Below, one piece after another: positions 14,037 to 22,541 of a stretch of DNA of 35,713 nucleotides. This DNA is from Planctomycetota bacterium. GTDB taxonomy: Bacteria; Planctomycetota; Phycisphaerae; SM23-33. Location: contig JACRIL010000075.1 in the NCBI GenBank assembly GCA_016235825.1, forward strand, positions 1 to 35,713, given 5' to 3'. Positions within the stretch are counted from its first letter, which is position 1, and each line of letters begins with the position of its first letter. The notes under the pieces were generated by a model, which worked only from the letters and a program-made list of their open reading frames with translations, made no database searches and was not told where the DNA came from. Both the position numbers and the translations under genes were made by a program.

Positions 14037-14633
14037 TCAGTCCTCCTGTCCGGCGGCCTGGACGACGGTGAGTCTGGCCGCACTGATCGCCGGCACAAAC
14101 GCCCCGGCCAGCACGAGGGCCATCGACAGGCCGGCCAGCCACGCAAGGCAAGTCGGCAAGTCGGCCAGAATAATCCGGCCCGAAAAGCTGCCCATGCCGG
14201 CGGACCATTCGATAAGTCCCTGCGCGCACCTTGCCGCCAGTCCCGCCGCCGCCCCGGCGGCGAAGCCCGCCAGGCCGATGCAGGCCGACTCAAGCATAAT
14301 CGAGCGGAAGATCGTCCCGCCGGTGGCTCCGAGCGACTTTGCCAGCGCGAATCTGGTTCGCCTTGCCGATATCGAGCCGATCATCGCGCCGATTATGCCC
14401 GCAAGGGCCGCCACGGCCGAAAGGCCCAGGCTTATCCGCCATGCCCGGACCGCCTCGTTTGCCGTGTCGGGCGGGGCGGTCATAACGTACATCCCCAGCG
14501 CCGAGCACGCCGCGACTGACAGGCCGACCAGCCATGCCCGCATCGCCGACATACGCAGCACGCGCCACGTCAGCCGCCAGACGGCCGCCAGGCCGACGTG
14601 CATCCGCGATATCTGGAAGTTCTCGCGTGCCAT
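14037..14633 (-). CDS. Minimal FtsX-like ABC permease without an extracellular domain
   Basis: A protein of 198 aa. ATG 14633 is preferred: GGGAGG lies about 11 bases upstream and the gene then begins 7 bases after the preceding stop; the in-frame ATG at 14660 would overlap the upstream gene. Four membrane segments are visible: AWLVGLSVAACSALGMYVM; GLSAVAALAGIIGAMIGSI; IGLAGFAAGAAAGLAARC; and CLAWLAGLSMALVLAGAFV. Between segments 2 and 3 is ARRTRFALAKSLGATGGTIFRSIMLES, the coupling region of FtsX/MacB/LolC proteins (usually 'R.REIGILRAIGA'). Only about 15 residues separate segments 1 and 2, where FtsX and MacB carry their large periplasmic domain. The C-terminal PAISAARLTVVQA matches the usual 'P...A.r..p...L' tail. 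It may work with the giant permease of the same operon, which supplies the extracellular part. Confidence 0.75.
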   Translation of the reverse strand: MARENFQISRMHVGLAAVWRLTWRVLRMSAMRAWLVGLSVAACSALGMYVMTAPPDTANEAVRAWRISLGLSAVAALAGIIGAMIGSISARRTRFALAKSLGATGGTIFRSIMLESACIGLAGFAAGAAAGLAARCAQGLIEWSAGMGSFSGRIILADLPTCLAWLAGLSMALVLAGAFVPAISAARLTVVQAAGQED

Positions 14634-14640
14634 AGTTCGG

Positions 14641-16632
14641 TCAACCTCCCGCCGCCGCAATAATCAGGCTGCCCGCCGTGGCCAGCAGGGCTGCAAGGCC
14701 CAGCCCGCCGGCGACCCCGCCGGCCAGCACAGCGACGTTCCGCCCGAACTGCCTGGCATCCAGCATGCGAGGCAGAACGTATCTGCCCAGGCACGCGCCG
14801 GCAAAGATCGGGATAATGACATGCGGCAGGATATTCACGCCGGCGATCGCGCCGTAGACGAACAGCGTGCTGGCGCCGGCGAGGGCGAAGCCGCCGATGA
14901 GCAGGATCGTCGCCAGGAATCCGCCGGCGATTATGTCGCCCTTGACAGCCTGCGCCGCTACGCCCGGCCCGTGCTGGGCGGCAGCCGCCGACCACGCCCG
15001 CAACTGCATGGCGGCCGGCCAGTGGTGTCCCAGGCCGTCCAGGCCCCAGACCGACCATGCAAGCAGGCCCCAGAAAACGGCCCCCGCCGCCAGTGCCAGA
15101 GGCAGCAGGACAAGTTCGGCCTTTATTATCGCCCTCATGCCGGAGCCGCTCAGGTCGGCCATTCGCAGCATATGGGCCATTCCGCCATACTGTCCGGCCG
15201 GCAGGGGGGCCAGCCACGTGAGCAGGTCTTTTCTTCCACCAAGGGCGGTCCATGAATCGCCCATCGGCGAGGCGCCTGGGCCGGCGATGCCCGACAGGCG
15301 GGCGTTGCAGTAGGCGTTGATCGGCGTGAAGACCAGGGCGAACGCGGCCAGCCAGAATATGCTGATGTGATCGCGCGGCGCCTGTCCGGCCGGGCCGTTG
15401 ATGAGATTGTCGGACAGGAAGATGAACGCGATTGCGGCGGCGAGGAATACGCATATCGCGGCCAGCGAGGGCGAGTCGATGAATCGGCGGCCGGCAGATG
15501 CGACTGCCGGCGTTTCTGCCGGAACGGCCGATTTTGCCGCCGCACGTTTCTTGAGACGTACCTTCGCCATGCACCACAGTCCGACGAAGCCGACGCCCGC
15601 GGCCGCGCCGATCCCCAGCGATATATAAAAATCAATTCCGCATGCGGCCTGCACGGCGAAGGCGTCGCCGCCGGCCCGCCAGGCGTCCAGCAGCCCGGCC
15701 GGGCGGAGAATGAACGGGTTGACGACAAGCTGGACGAGCAGGCTGCCGGCGAATGCCCCGACGCAGACCCGCCACGGCAGAACCATGCCGACCGCCAGCA
15801 GCAGGATGCTCGGCATTATGCCGAACGTCCCGCCTGGCAAGAAATTTTCCCATGCTGCGGTCAGGTCGATCATGGGCGGAATCAGAGGCCGGACCGGCCG
15901 GCCGAGACTGGCGGAAATTATCGGCAGGGCCAGTTGCAGCAGGCCGAATATGAAACCAATCGCCAGGCCGGCCAGCAGATATCCCCCGCCGCAGGCGGAT
16001 GATTTTCCCGACGCCGCGTCGGATGAGGTTCTGTCGGCCAGCGCCGCGGCGGTCCTGGCCTCGGCAATCGCCAGCGGGAACGGCAGATGCTCGGCGACGG
16101 CGGTCATGCGATATACAAGATACCCAAGCGACAACTGCGTCAGCTTGGCCAAAACTATCGCCAGCACGACGACGATCCCGATCGGCCCGCAGATCAGGCC
16201 CCAGATCGTCGGTCCGCCTTCAGCGCCGCCCGATCCCAGGCACGTCCGCCAGAGGGCCGGCTCGCCGAACCTTCCGGCCGCGATCAGCCCCAGGATTCCG
16301 CCGCCCAGGATCAGCCCGCCGGCGATCTCCGACAGGTTTGCCGCAGCGTACCGCAGCAGAAAGACCTCGCCGGGGGCCAATTTGACTGACAGCCTTCGGG
16401 CCAGTTCGACCAGCACGATCACGGCGGCCCATTCCCAGGCCATCGCCATGTCCGATCCGATAGTAAGGGCCGGCACGAGCACGGCCGGCAGGACCAGCAG
16501 GCCGAGAATGGCAAAGCCGACGACGACCCTGGCGGAGAATCCGCCGCTGCCGCGGCGACGTTCCGCGTCAGGCCGAACTTGCGGCGAGGCCTCTGCGGAT
16601 GCCGAATCGTTTTTTTCGGGTTCCTTATCCAT
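14641..16632 (-). CDS. OPT-family-like (oligopeptide transporter fold) membrane protein
   Basis: A protein of 663 aa. ATG 16632 overlaps the upstream stop by 8 bases (ATGGATAA), so translation is coupled. A charged N-terminal tail of about 35 residues precedes roughly 12-14 hydrophobic segments. The motif LPFPLAIAEARTA (about 184-196) is shared with the other OPT-like protein of the operon (LPFPLVEAAQRL) and matches the 'L.FPL' motif of OPT and DUF6785 proteins. GGTFGIMPSILLLAVGMVL and VFTPINAYCNARLSGIAGPG are also OPT-like: a helix with central Gly, then a re-entrant loop with 'R..G..G'. OPT transporters are secondary carriers for short peptides or metal chelates. An extra hydrophilic loop (about 360-385) is Lys/Arg/Ala-rich. 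The specific substrate is unknown; the family call rests on motifs only. Confidence 0.65.
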   Translation of the reverse strand: MDKEPEKNDSASAEASPQVRPDAERRRGSGGFSARVVVGFAILGLLVLPAVLVPALTIGSDMAMAWEWAAVIVLVELARRLSVKLAPGEVFLLRYAAANLSEIAGGLILGGGILGLIAAGRFGEPALWRTCLGSGGAEGGPTIWGLICGPIGIVVVLAIVLAKLTQLSLGYLVYRMTAVAEHLPFPLAIAEARTAAALADRTSSDAASGKSSACGGGYLLAGLAIGFIFGLLQLALPIISASLGRPVRPLIPPMIDLTAAWENFLPGGTFGIMPSILLLAVGMVLPWRVCVGAFAGSLLVQLVVNPFILRPAGLLDAWRAGGDAFAVQAACGIDFYISLGIGAAAGVGFVGLWCMAKVRLKKRAAAKSAVPAETPAVASAGRRFIDSPSLAAICVFLAAAIAFIFLSDNLINGPAGQAPRDHISIFWLAAFALVFTPINAYCNARLSGIAGPGASPMGDSWTALGGRKDLLTWLAPLPAGQYGGMAHMLRMADLSGSGMRAIIKAELVLLPLALAAGAVFWGLLAWSVWGLDGLGHHWPAAMQLRAWSAAAAQHGPGVAAQAVKGDIIAGGFLATILLIGGFALAGASTLFVYGAIAGVNILPHVIIPIFAGACLGRYVLPRMLDARQFGRNVAVLAGGVAGGLGLAALLATAGSLIIAAAGG

Positions 16633-19600
16633 GAGTTGGCTGTTGTTTCAGCAATTCTTCGCCGGCGGCTGCGAGGCGCATTTTTTCGTCGTCATTCAGT
16701 CCGGCCCAGGCGAGGAATTGGTTGCGAATCAAATCCAGCAGCCTGTGGTTGGCGGCAAGCCACGTCTCGGCCGGGCCTTCCAGGTGCGTTATTTTTATGC
16801 CGAAATCATAAAGTCCGGTCTCGCCTGAGCGGCTGAATTCCATGCTGACCTGCTGGCTGATCTGTTGGTCGTACGGGCTGATTGCCATTCGGGCCTCAAG
16901 GCCGAAAGTCTGCCGCTGGCCGCCGGCAGCAACATTGAGGTCGCCGCACGTGAACGTCTCGGCGTCGGCCGTGCGATGGCTCATCAGGAACCGCTCCAGG
17001 AAGGCGGTCGCCGCGATTGCCCCGCCTGCCGTCACCCTGAACGGCGCACGGCAGATCATCGTTCCGCCTGCGTCAGTCTGCACGTGCCAATAATCCCGCT
17101 GCCGGCCGGCGCCGCCTGAGGCCGAGGCCGATGTAGAGGTGCGGCGGCCCATGCGGCAGGCGACGGCCGTTATCGCCGGCCCGATCGCCAGCACGGCAAT
17201 CGCCAGAACGGCCGGCAGAAGTCCGGCGATGTTCACGCTCAATCCCTCGGCGAGAATTCCGACTACCGGCAGGTCATACATGGCAATTTTGGCCAGCGCC
17301 AGCCCGCCCAGCAGTCCGGCTGCGACGCCTATCGTCCAGGTGATCGCGGCCTCCAGAGTCGGCAGCATGGCGATCTGGCGCGGCCCGGCGCCCGCCGACC
17401 TCAGCATCTCCATCAGGCCGCGACGGTCGTCCAGGCTCGAAAGGGCCGAGGCAATCGCGGCCAGTATGCAAAGGATGATCGGGACGGCCGCCTTGTCCAG
17501 CCCGCCGACGGTCCGGGCGTGTTGCGGCCGGATTATCACCGGGCCGTCGCCCAGATCGGCGCGGACCGGCTGGGAAAGCGAGGCGGCCTGCTCAAGGAAC
17601 TGTTTCACGTCCCGCCCGTCGTCAAACCGGACGGCCAGGCTCGCAAATCCGGCGCCAGCGGGCCCGGCCAGTTCCATCGACACGATCGCGAGTCTCGACC
17701 AGCCGGCATGGCCGGCCTTGTCCGCCCCGCCGGCCGATGCCGAAAGATTCACGCCGGTTATGTCAGTCAGGGCGTCGGCCTTTTCACAGAATAATATCCC
17801 GCCGACTGAAAGTTTCATCCCGCCTATCTCGCGCAGAACAACTGAAGGGAGGCTGGCGGCATCCTTGAGCCTGCCCGATGGAACCTTCAATTCGCGATCT
17901 ATCCGCAGAATAAGGTACGGCGAGCCGCCTTGCGGGTCTTTCCTCTGTTCCAGATCGCTTGTCGAGAGGCTGTTGGACCGCAGGATCGTGGTGAGCCTGA
18001 CGCGATGTTTCGCCGCCAGCGTCTGAAGGCTCTGCCCGCGGCGGACCATCTCGGTCAGCGGCTCGTAAAGCTGCGACTCGTCGATGCCGAGTGAGTCGGC
18101 GCACGAGTCTGGCAGGATAATCACAGCCGGATTGCCGCTTCGGCCCGGCCGGTCGGCGGCGTCGAACCAGCTATGCCCGCAGACCGCCTTGTTCAGTCCG
18201 GTTAAGTCGGCCTCGGCGGCCTCCATCGCGACCAGCCCGTCAAGGGCATGTTTCCTTCCGGCATGTTCGACGATGAAGGTCCGGCCGTCATTTTCAAATC
18301 CGCCCGCAAACCTGACGGCCCGAAGCGAGGTTTTGGCGCCGCCTGTTTCAGCGCGAATCGATTCTATCGCCGGCGAGTCGAGGTTGCCCGACAGGCTGCG
18401 GGTAAAGAGCAGCCCGCCGGCCGGGCCGTCGGTTTTTGCCGCGGGTTTGCCGGTTTTGTCCTGTCCATCGGCCTTTTCCTGTCCGCCGGCCCGCTCGATC
18501 CTGTAAGACCGTTCGTCGCCGACCGAGACGAAGGCAAGGATGACAAGCGTCATCATGGCCGCGACAAAGGCCGACAGCGCCGCCCGACCCGGCCTGCGAC
18601 GCAGGCAGCCGACTGCCAGCCAGGTCAAAGTTCCGGCCTGCATCGCCGGCCCGGCCTGCTTGCGGCGAGGCGATCCGGTTTCGCGGCTTGTTCTCAGGTC
18701 GGCCGCCAGGCCCGATGCCGCCGCCAGGCACAGCGCCGCCAGCGCGCAGGCCGGCAGCAGAAGCCACGACCTGTCCGAAACGCCAAAGGCAGGATGAACC
18801 TGCCACGCCGCTGCGGCCAGTATAATGAATATCGCCATGCCCGCCGCCAATCTGACAACGCCGGCGGCGCCGAAGATGAGCCTTTCCAGAAACGCCGAGG
18901 CGACGGCCAGCAGGATCAGCAGGATGACGGCCGAGACGACCGCTCCTTTTCGCAGGCCGGCCAGTTCATTCCACGCATTTATCGTCAGGGCCCATGCGCC
19001 GCGGGCCTGGCTGTCGGCCAGGCTCCATCTGAATTCTGCCGCCGACTTTGACGCCTTGCCCATTTTGTCCGCCGCCGTCCTTAACGCCCTGCCTGACGAC
19101 GCATCGACCAACCCCTTTTGTGCGAGTCTCCGCGATTCTGACTCGCACGCCCTGAGCATGTCGCCGGCGACGAGCAGGGACCCGAGCGGCAGGCTGATAT
19201 TCCGGTCGAGCTGCCTGGCCAGGCTGTCGCGGATCGGCCCGACGGGATAGCCCGCCCCATCGGCGCCCGTCAGGATCAGCCTTGCAGAATCGCCCGACCT
19301 GACTTCCACGCGGACGGACTTGCCGGCCGGAAGATATGCCACGCACGCCTGATAATCGGGCCTGTTGAAGCCGCCCGGTCCCGAGTGTGAAACATCAGGG
19401 ACATCCAGGCCGAAGCGGGCGGGTTGACTGCCGCCGGCCGCGTCGATAAGTTTTATCCGGCCGGCAAGCGGCTGGTTGTCCAGCGGGTCGCTGCCGTGGA
19501 AGATCGCCAGCGGATAACACGGCGTCATCGGCATGGCCGCGAATGACGGGCCGGGATTCACCGCCAGCCGGATTTTGTCCCGGCCTTGCAAGGCGCCGGC

Positions 19601-22540
19601 ATCGAGGACCATGTCGAACAGGCCGGTCGAGCGGTCCAATCGATATGCTGACAGAACGATTCCGTCGCCGGCCGGATGAAGGCCGAGGTCGAACCGGCCG
19701 TCCGGCCCGGCAATCGTCGGCAGGCCAGCGCCGCCGGAAGTCGAGGCGAAAACAATCGCGCCGGCAACCGGCAGGCCGGCCCATTTGCCGCGGTCGCCGC
19801 TGCGGACAACCCGGCCGCTGACGGTGGAAATTTCCGGTGCATCAATCCGATCCGACGGATCGGCCAGTTGCCGCGAGCACGCGACGGCCGTCATCGCCCC
19901 GGCCAGCCGGCCTTGGCGGCAGAAATTATCCAGATCAAGATTTTCCAGCGTGTCGGCGTGCGTGCCGAGCCTGGGTTGTTCGTCACCCACCGTGTCCAGC
20001 GCAATCATGCGAACACCGATGGCCTCAAAATATCTGCGATCAACCGGCGGCGGGGCGTCGTCTGACGTAACCGCCACGCCAAGTCTGCCCCGGGTATCAA
20101 TGGGCGACCCGCCGAAGCGCCGGTCGCATTCCTGCGCGGCGGCCAGACATCTGCCGGCGAGCCTGGCAGCGGGCGAACGGCCGTCGGCTATCTTCTCGCC
20201 GCAGCGGATCGCCATGACATCCTGGCCGTCCGAAATGTCCAGATACAGCCCAACCGCACCGCCCGATGGATGCTTCGGCACGCCGTCAAATTCCTCGCCG
20301 TGCAGCCTGCACAGGATCGACCTTGCCACGCGGACATTGTTGTCCCGCATAGCCTGCCCGCGCAGCAGGCCGTCCATTTCCGCCTGGAGTTGCCATCCCA
20401 GTTCGGCCAGACTGATCGCAAGTCTGGCGCCGCGCGGCGATTTCTGCTCGGCCTGCGCGAGCGCCCGATAGAATCCGGCGACCCGCTGCCGCCAGCCGCC
20501 TTCGCCATAAAGTTTCTGCCTCAGATCGTCAAGCAGTGAGGCGTCGCCGTCGGCCCGGGCCGGCGAACCCGTAAAAATCTTCTCGGCCAGTTCCGCGCGC
20601 CGGCAGTCGATTGCGGGCGTCAACCAGCTTTCGCCCAGCCATGCGGCATCCTCCTGCGACAGATCAGCCGTCCCGCCGGACCGGAAATACTCCGCCGCCG
20701 AGCGGCAATGGCGGATGAGCGTTTTCGCGTCAATCCGCGGCTGGGACGCCGGCCCGCCCGCCGGCAAAAAGAAAATTATCGCCGCAACCGCGACGGCCGC
20801 CGCCAGTCCGGCAACCGCCGCTTTGTAAGAACCCCGGCCTTCGCCGCCCCGCGATCTGAGACACTGCCACGCCCCGCCGCCGGCCAGGGCGGCCAGCAGA
20901 ATAATAAGGAACGCCCCGGCGCCGAGCCGCCGGCCTTGCGAGGCGCCGGCCATCGCCGCGGAATCGCCGGCGCCAAGGGCCGACCGCGCCAATTCCCTCA
21001 GGCCCGAATCGCCGCACGACTGGCCGTCCACGAAAGCGACGATAATTCCCCGGCGCCGCTGAATGTTTTTCGACTCGGCCAGCGTCCGCAGCGTCTTCAG
21101 TGCCAGTGCAACGTTGGCCGCGGTCTTTCCTCCGTTGTCGGCATCAGGCGATGCGCTATCGCTGTCGATCCGGGCCGTCAGCAGGATCGAGCCTTCCAGG
21201 TTGGGTATTACGAGCGCCTTGCCGCCTGCCAGTTCCGGCAGGGCCGCGTAGGGCGCGGCCGGGTCGCGGAGATTATTCGCCTTGACTATATCCTCGGTCC
21301 GCACGTCGTACTGTTTCGCTATCCGTTCCAGAAGGTCGTTATGTCTGACGACATATCTTCCGCCGCCGGGCAGTTCCAGCATGGTCCCGGCCGGCAGATC
21401 GGACCAGTCGGCCCGGCCTGGCGATATCGCGGCGTTGGCGGCCAGACGCTTCATTTCAGACAGGCCCACGCCGTAATCCCGTGCGAGCCGTCCCGCCAGA
21501 TCGTCCGGCTGGACGGCGTACGTTGCGCACTTGCCGGGCGGCAGGTACGCGAAGATGGATTCGCATATCCGCTCCTGCCAGTCGCTGCCGCCGTAAAGCG
21601 TGCAGGACTCGCCGCAGCGCGCCGATCTGGCCAGGCTCTCGGCCTGGGCCGAAAGATTTTTGCCCAGCAGCACCAGTTCGCCGACCTGACCGGCCAGTTC
21701 GCCCGCCTGCCGAAGCGCTGCGGCCTGCCGCCTGATGGAATTGACGCCCAGCCCGGCCTCGCGGAGTTCGCGTGCGGCCCGGCCGGTTGCAAGGAATCGT
21801 GGAACGGGCAGCGGCAGCGGGTCCGACAATTCATCCGCGCTGCGGCGATTGACGATTTTATCCTCCAGGACAACAATCGCCTGGCAGCCCAGCGAGAAAA
21901 GTCTCCGCCAGTTTCCCCCGCCGGAATATTCCATCAGCGCGATCGCCCCGGCCAGCGGCAGGCCGTCAAGCTCTTGCCATTCTCCTCGCCCGGCATAGAC
22001 AAGCCCGCCGGTCAGCCTGGCGGCCGGGCAGATCGACGGCATAGGCCCGTTCGACCGAAGCGGGTCGAGCCGCCAGGTTTTCTCCCCGACACGAATGTTC
22101 GACGGAGGCCTGCCCGGCTCGATCCTGTCCAATTCAACCGGCACGACTGCCGAACTCCTGATGCTGCCCAGGTATTCCACGCCGGCAGACGACATGGATT
22201 GCAATTGCTCGATGATGGTTTTGTGTATCGGCGCGCGCTTATCGCCGGCCTCGCGCGCCGACAAACTGAGATTGCGCCCCATCCATATTTGTTGGGCAAT
22301 CGGCCGAATCCGGTCCGGCGTTATGCTGTCGGATATATCTTCCATCGCCGCCGGGCTGAGCAGTCCGATCTCCGGGTTGATTTGGCCGGTCTGCCGGTCG
22401 GCCCGGACCTGCCCGGCCGTGTCCGACGCGACTGTCGCCGGCTGCGTGCTCTGAGTCGGCTGCGAACTCTGGGCCGGCGCACCGGCCGTTACGGCCATTG
22501 CCGCCGTCGCAATCAGCAATATATGCCGAAAGATTTTCAA
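16625..22540 (-). CDS. Giant multidomain FtsX-like permease with LysM, PA-like and degenerate M28 modules (1971 aa)
   Basis: The start is TTG 22540, one base after the previous stop, with GAGG about 10 bases upstream. A signal peptide (1-22) is followed by a PA-like domain (about 178-260; GGLVYAGRGEWQELDGLPLAGAIALME). Two LysM-like repeats lie at about 340-392 and 395-446 (YAVQPDDLAGRLARDYGV; YVVRHNDLLERIAKQYDV). About 450-520 looks like an M28 peptidase core, but metal ligands are lost (ARIDSD for the usual H-x-D; GQSCGD for the EE pair). After two membrane segments (about 541-558, 573-595), about 760-890 ends with THADTLENLD, again M28-like. About 905-965 resembles a carboxypeptidase regulatory sandwich. 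Membrane segments at about 1200-1285 and 1316-1340 (entered by RRRPGRAALSAF), a third LysM-like repeat (about 1494-1554) and three FtsX-type segments (about 1684-1797) follow. The C-terminal 170 residues are unrecognised. It is probably an envelope-spanning partner of one of the operon's ATPases. Confidence 0.7.
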   Translation of the reverse strand: MKIFRHILLIATAAMAVTAGAPAQSSQPTQSTQPATVASDTAGQVRADRQTGQINPEIGLLSPAAMEDISDSITPDRIRPIAQQIWMGRNLSLSAREAGDKRAPIHKTIIEQLQSMSSAGVEYLGSIRSSAVVPVELDRIEPGRPPSNIRVGEKTWRLDPLRSNGPMPSICPAARLTGGLVYAGRGEWQELDGLPLAGAIALMEYSGGGNWRRLFSLGCQAIVVLEDKIVNRRSADELSDPLPLPVPRFLATGRAARELREAGLGVNSIRRQAAALRQAGELAGQVGELVLLGKNLSAQAESLARSARCGESCTLYGGSDWQERICESIFAYLPPGKCATYAVQPDDLAGRLARDYGVGLSEMKRLAANAAISPGRADWSDLPAGTMLELPGGGRYVVRHNDLLERIAKQYDVRTEDIVKANNLRDPAAPYAALPELAGGKALVIPNLEGSILLTARIDSDSASPDADNGGKTAANVALALKTLRTLAESKNIQRRRGIIVAFVDGQSCGDSGLRELARSALGAGDSAAMAGASQGRRLGAGAFLIILLAALAGGGAWQCLRSRGGEGRGSYKAAVAGLAAAVAVAAIIFFLPAGGPASQPRIDAKTLIRHCRSAAEYFRSGGTADLSQEDAAWLGESWLTPAIDCRRAELAEKIFTGSPARADGDASLLDDLRQKLYGEGGWRQRVAGFYRALAQAEQKSPRGARLAISLAELGWQLQAEMDGLLRGQAMRDNNVRVARSILCRLHGEEFDGVPKHPSGGAVGLYLDISDGQDVMAIRCGEKIADGRSPAARLAGRCLAAAQECDRRFGGSPIDTRGRLGVAVTSDDAPPPVDRRYFEAIGVRMIALDTVGDEQPRLGTHADTLENLDLDNFCRQGRLAGAMTAVACSRQLADPSDRIDAPEISTVSGRVVRSGDRGKWAGLPVAGAIVFASTSGGAGLPTIAGPDGRFDLGLHPAGDGIVLSAYRLDRSTGLFDMVLDAGALQGRDKIRLAVNPGPSFAAMPMTPCYPLAIFHGSDPLDNQPLAGRIKLIDAAGGSQPARFGLDVPDVSHSGPGGFNRPDYQACVAYLPAGKSVRVEVRSGDSARLILTGADGAGYPVGPIRDSLARQLDRNISLPLGSLLVAGDMLRACESESRRLAQKGLVDASSGRALRTAADKMGKASKSAAEFRWSLADSQARGAWALTINAWNELAGLRKGAVVSAVILLILLAVASAFLERLIFGAAGVVRLAAGMAIFIILAAAAWQVHPAFGVSDRSWLLLPACALAALCLAAASGLAADLRTSRETGSPRRKQAGPAMQAGTLTWLAVGCLRRRPGRAALSAFVAAMMTLVILAFVSVGDERSYRIERAGGQEKADGQDKTGKPAAKTDGPAGGLLFTRSLSGNLDSPAIESIRAETGGAKTSLRAVRFAGGFENDGRTFIVEHAGRKHALDGLVAMEAAEADLTGLNKAVCGHSWFDAADRPGRSGNPAVIILPDSCADSLGIDESQLYEPLTEMVRRGQSLQTLAAKHRVRLTTILRSNSLSTSDLEQRKDPQGGSPYLILRIDRELKVPSGRLKDAASLPSVVLREIGGMKLSVGGILFCEKADALTDITGVNLSASAGGADKAGHAGWSRLAIVSMELAGPAGAGFASLAVRFDDGRDVKQFLEQAASLSQPVRADLGDGPVIIRPQHARTVGGLDKAAVPIILCILAAIASALSSLDDRRGLMEMLRSAGAGPRQIAMLPTLEAAITWTIGVAAGLLGGLALAKIAMYDLPVVGILAEGLSVNIAGLLPAVLAIAVLAIGPAITAVACRMGRRTSTSASASGGAGRQRDYWHVQTDAGGTMICRAPFRVTAGGAIAATAFLERFLMSHRTADAETFTCGDLNVAAGGQRQTFGLEARMAISPYDQQISQQVSMEFSRSGETGLYDFGIKITHLEGPAETWLAANHRLLDLIRNQFLAWAGLNDDEKMRLAAAGEELLKQQPTHG

Positions 22541-22541
22541 A

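Noticed and set aside
16625..22540. Active M28 peptidase annotation for the giant protein
   Set aside because: Metal-binding and catalytic residues are replaced in the first M28-like segment, so I describe it as degenerate and do not call it an enzyme.
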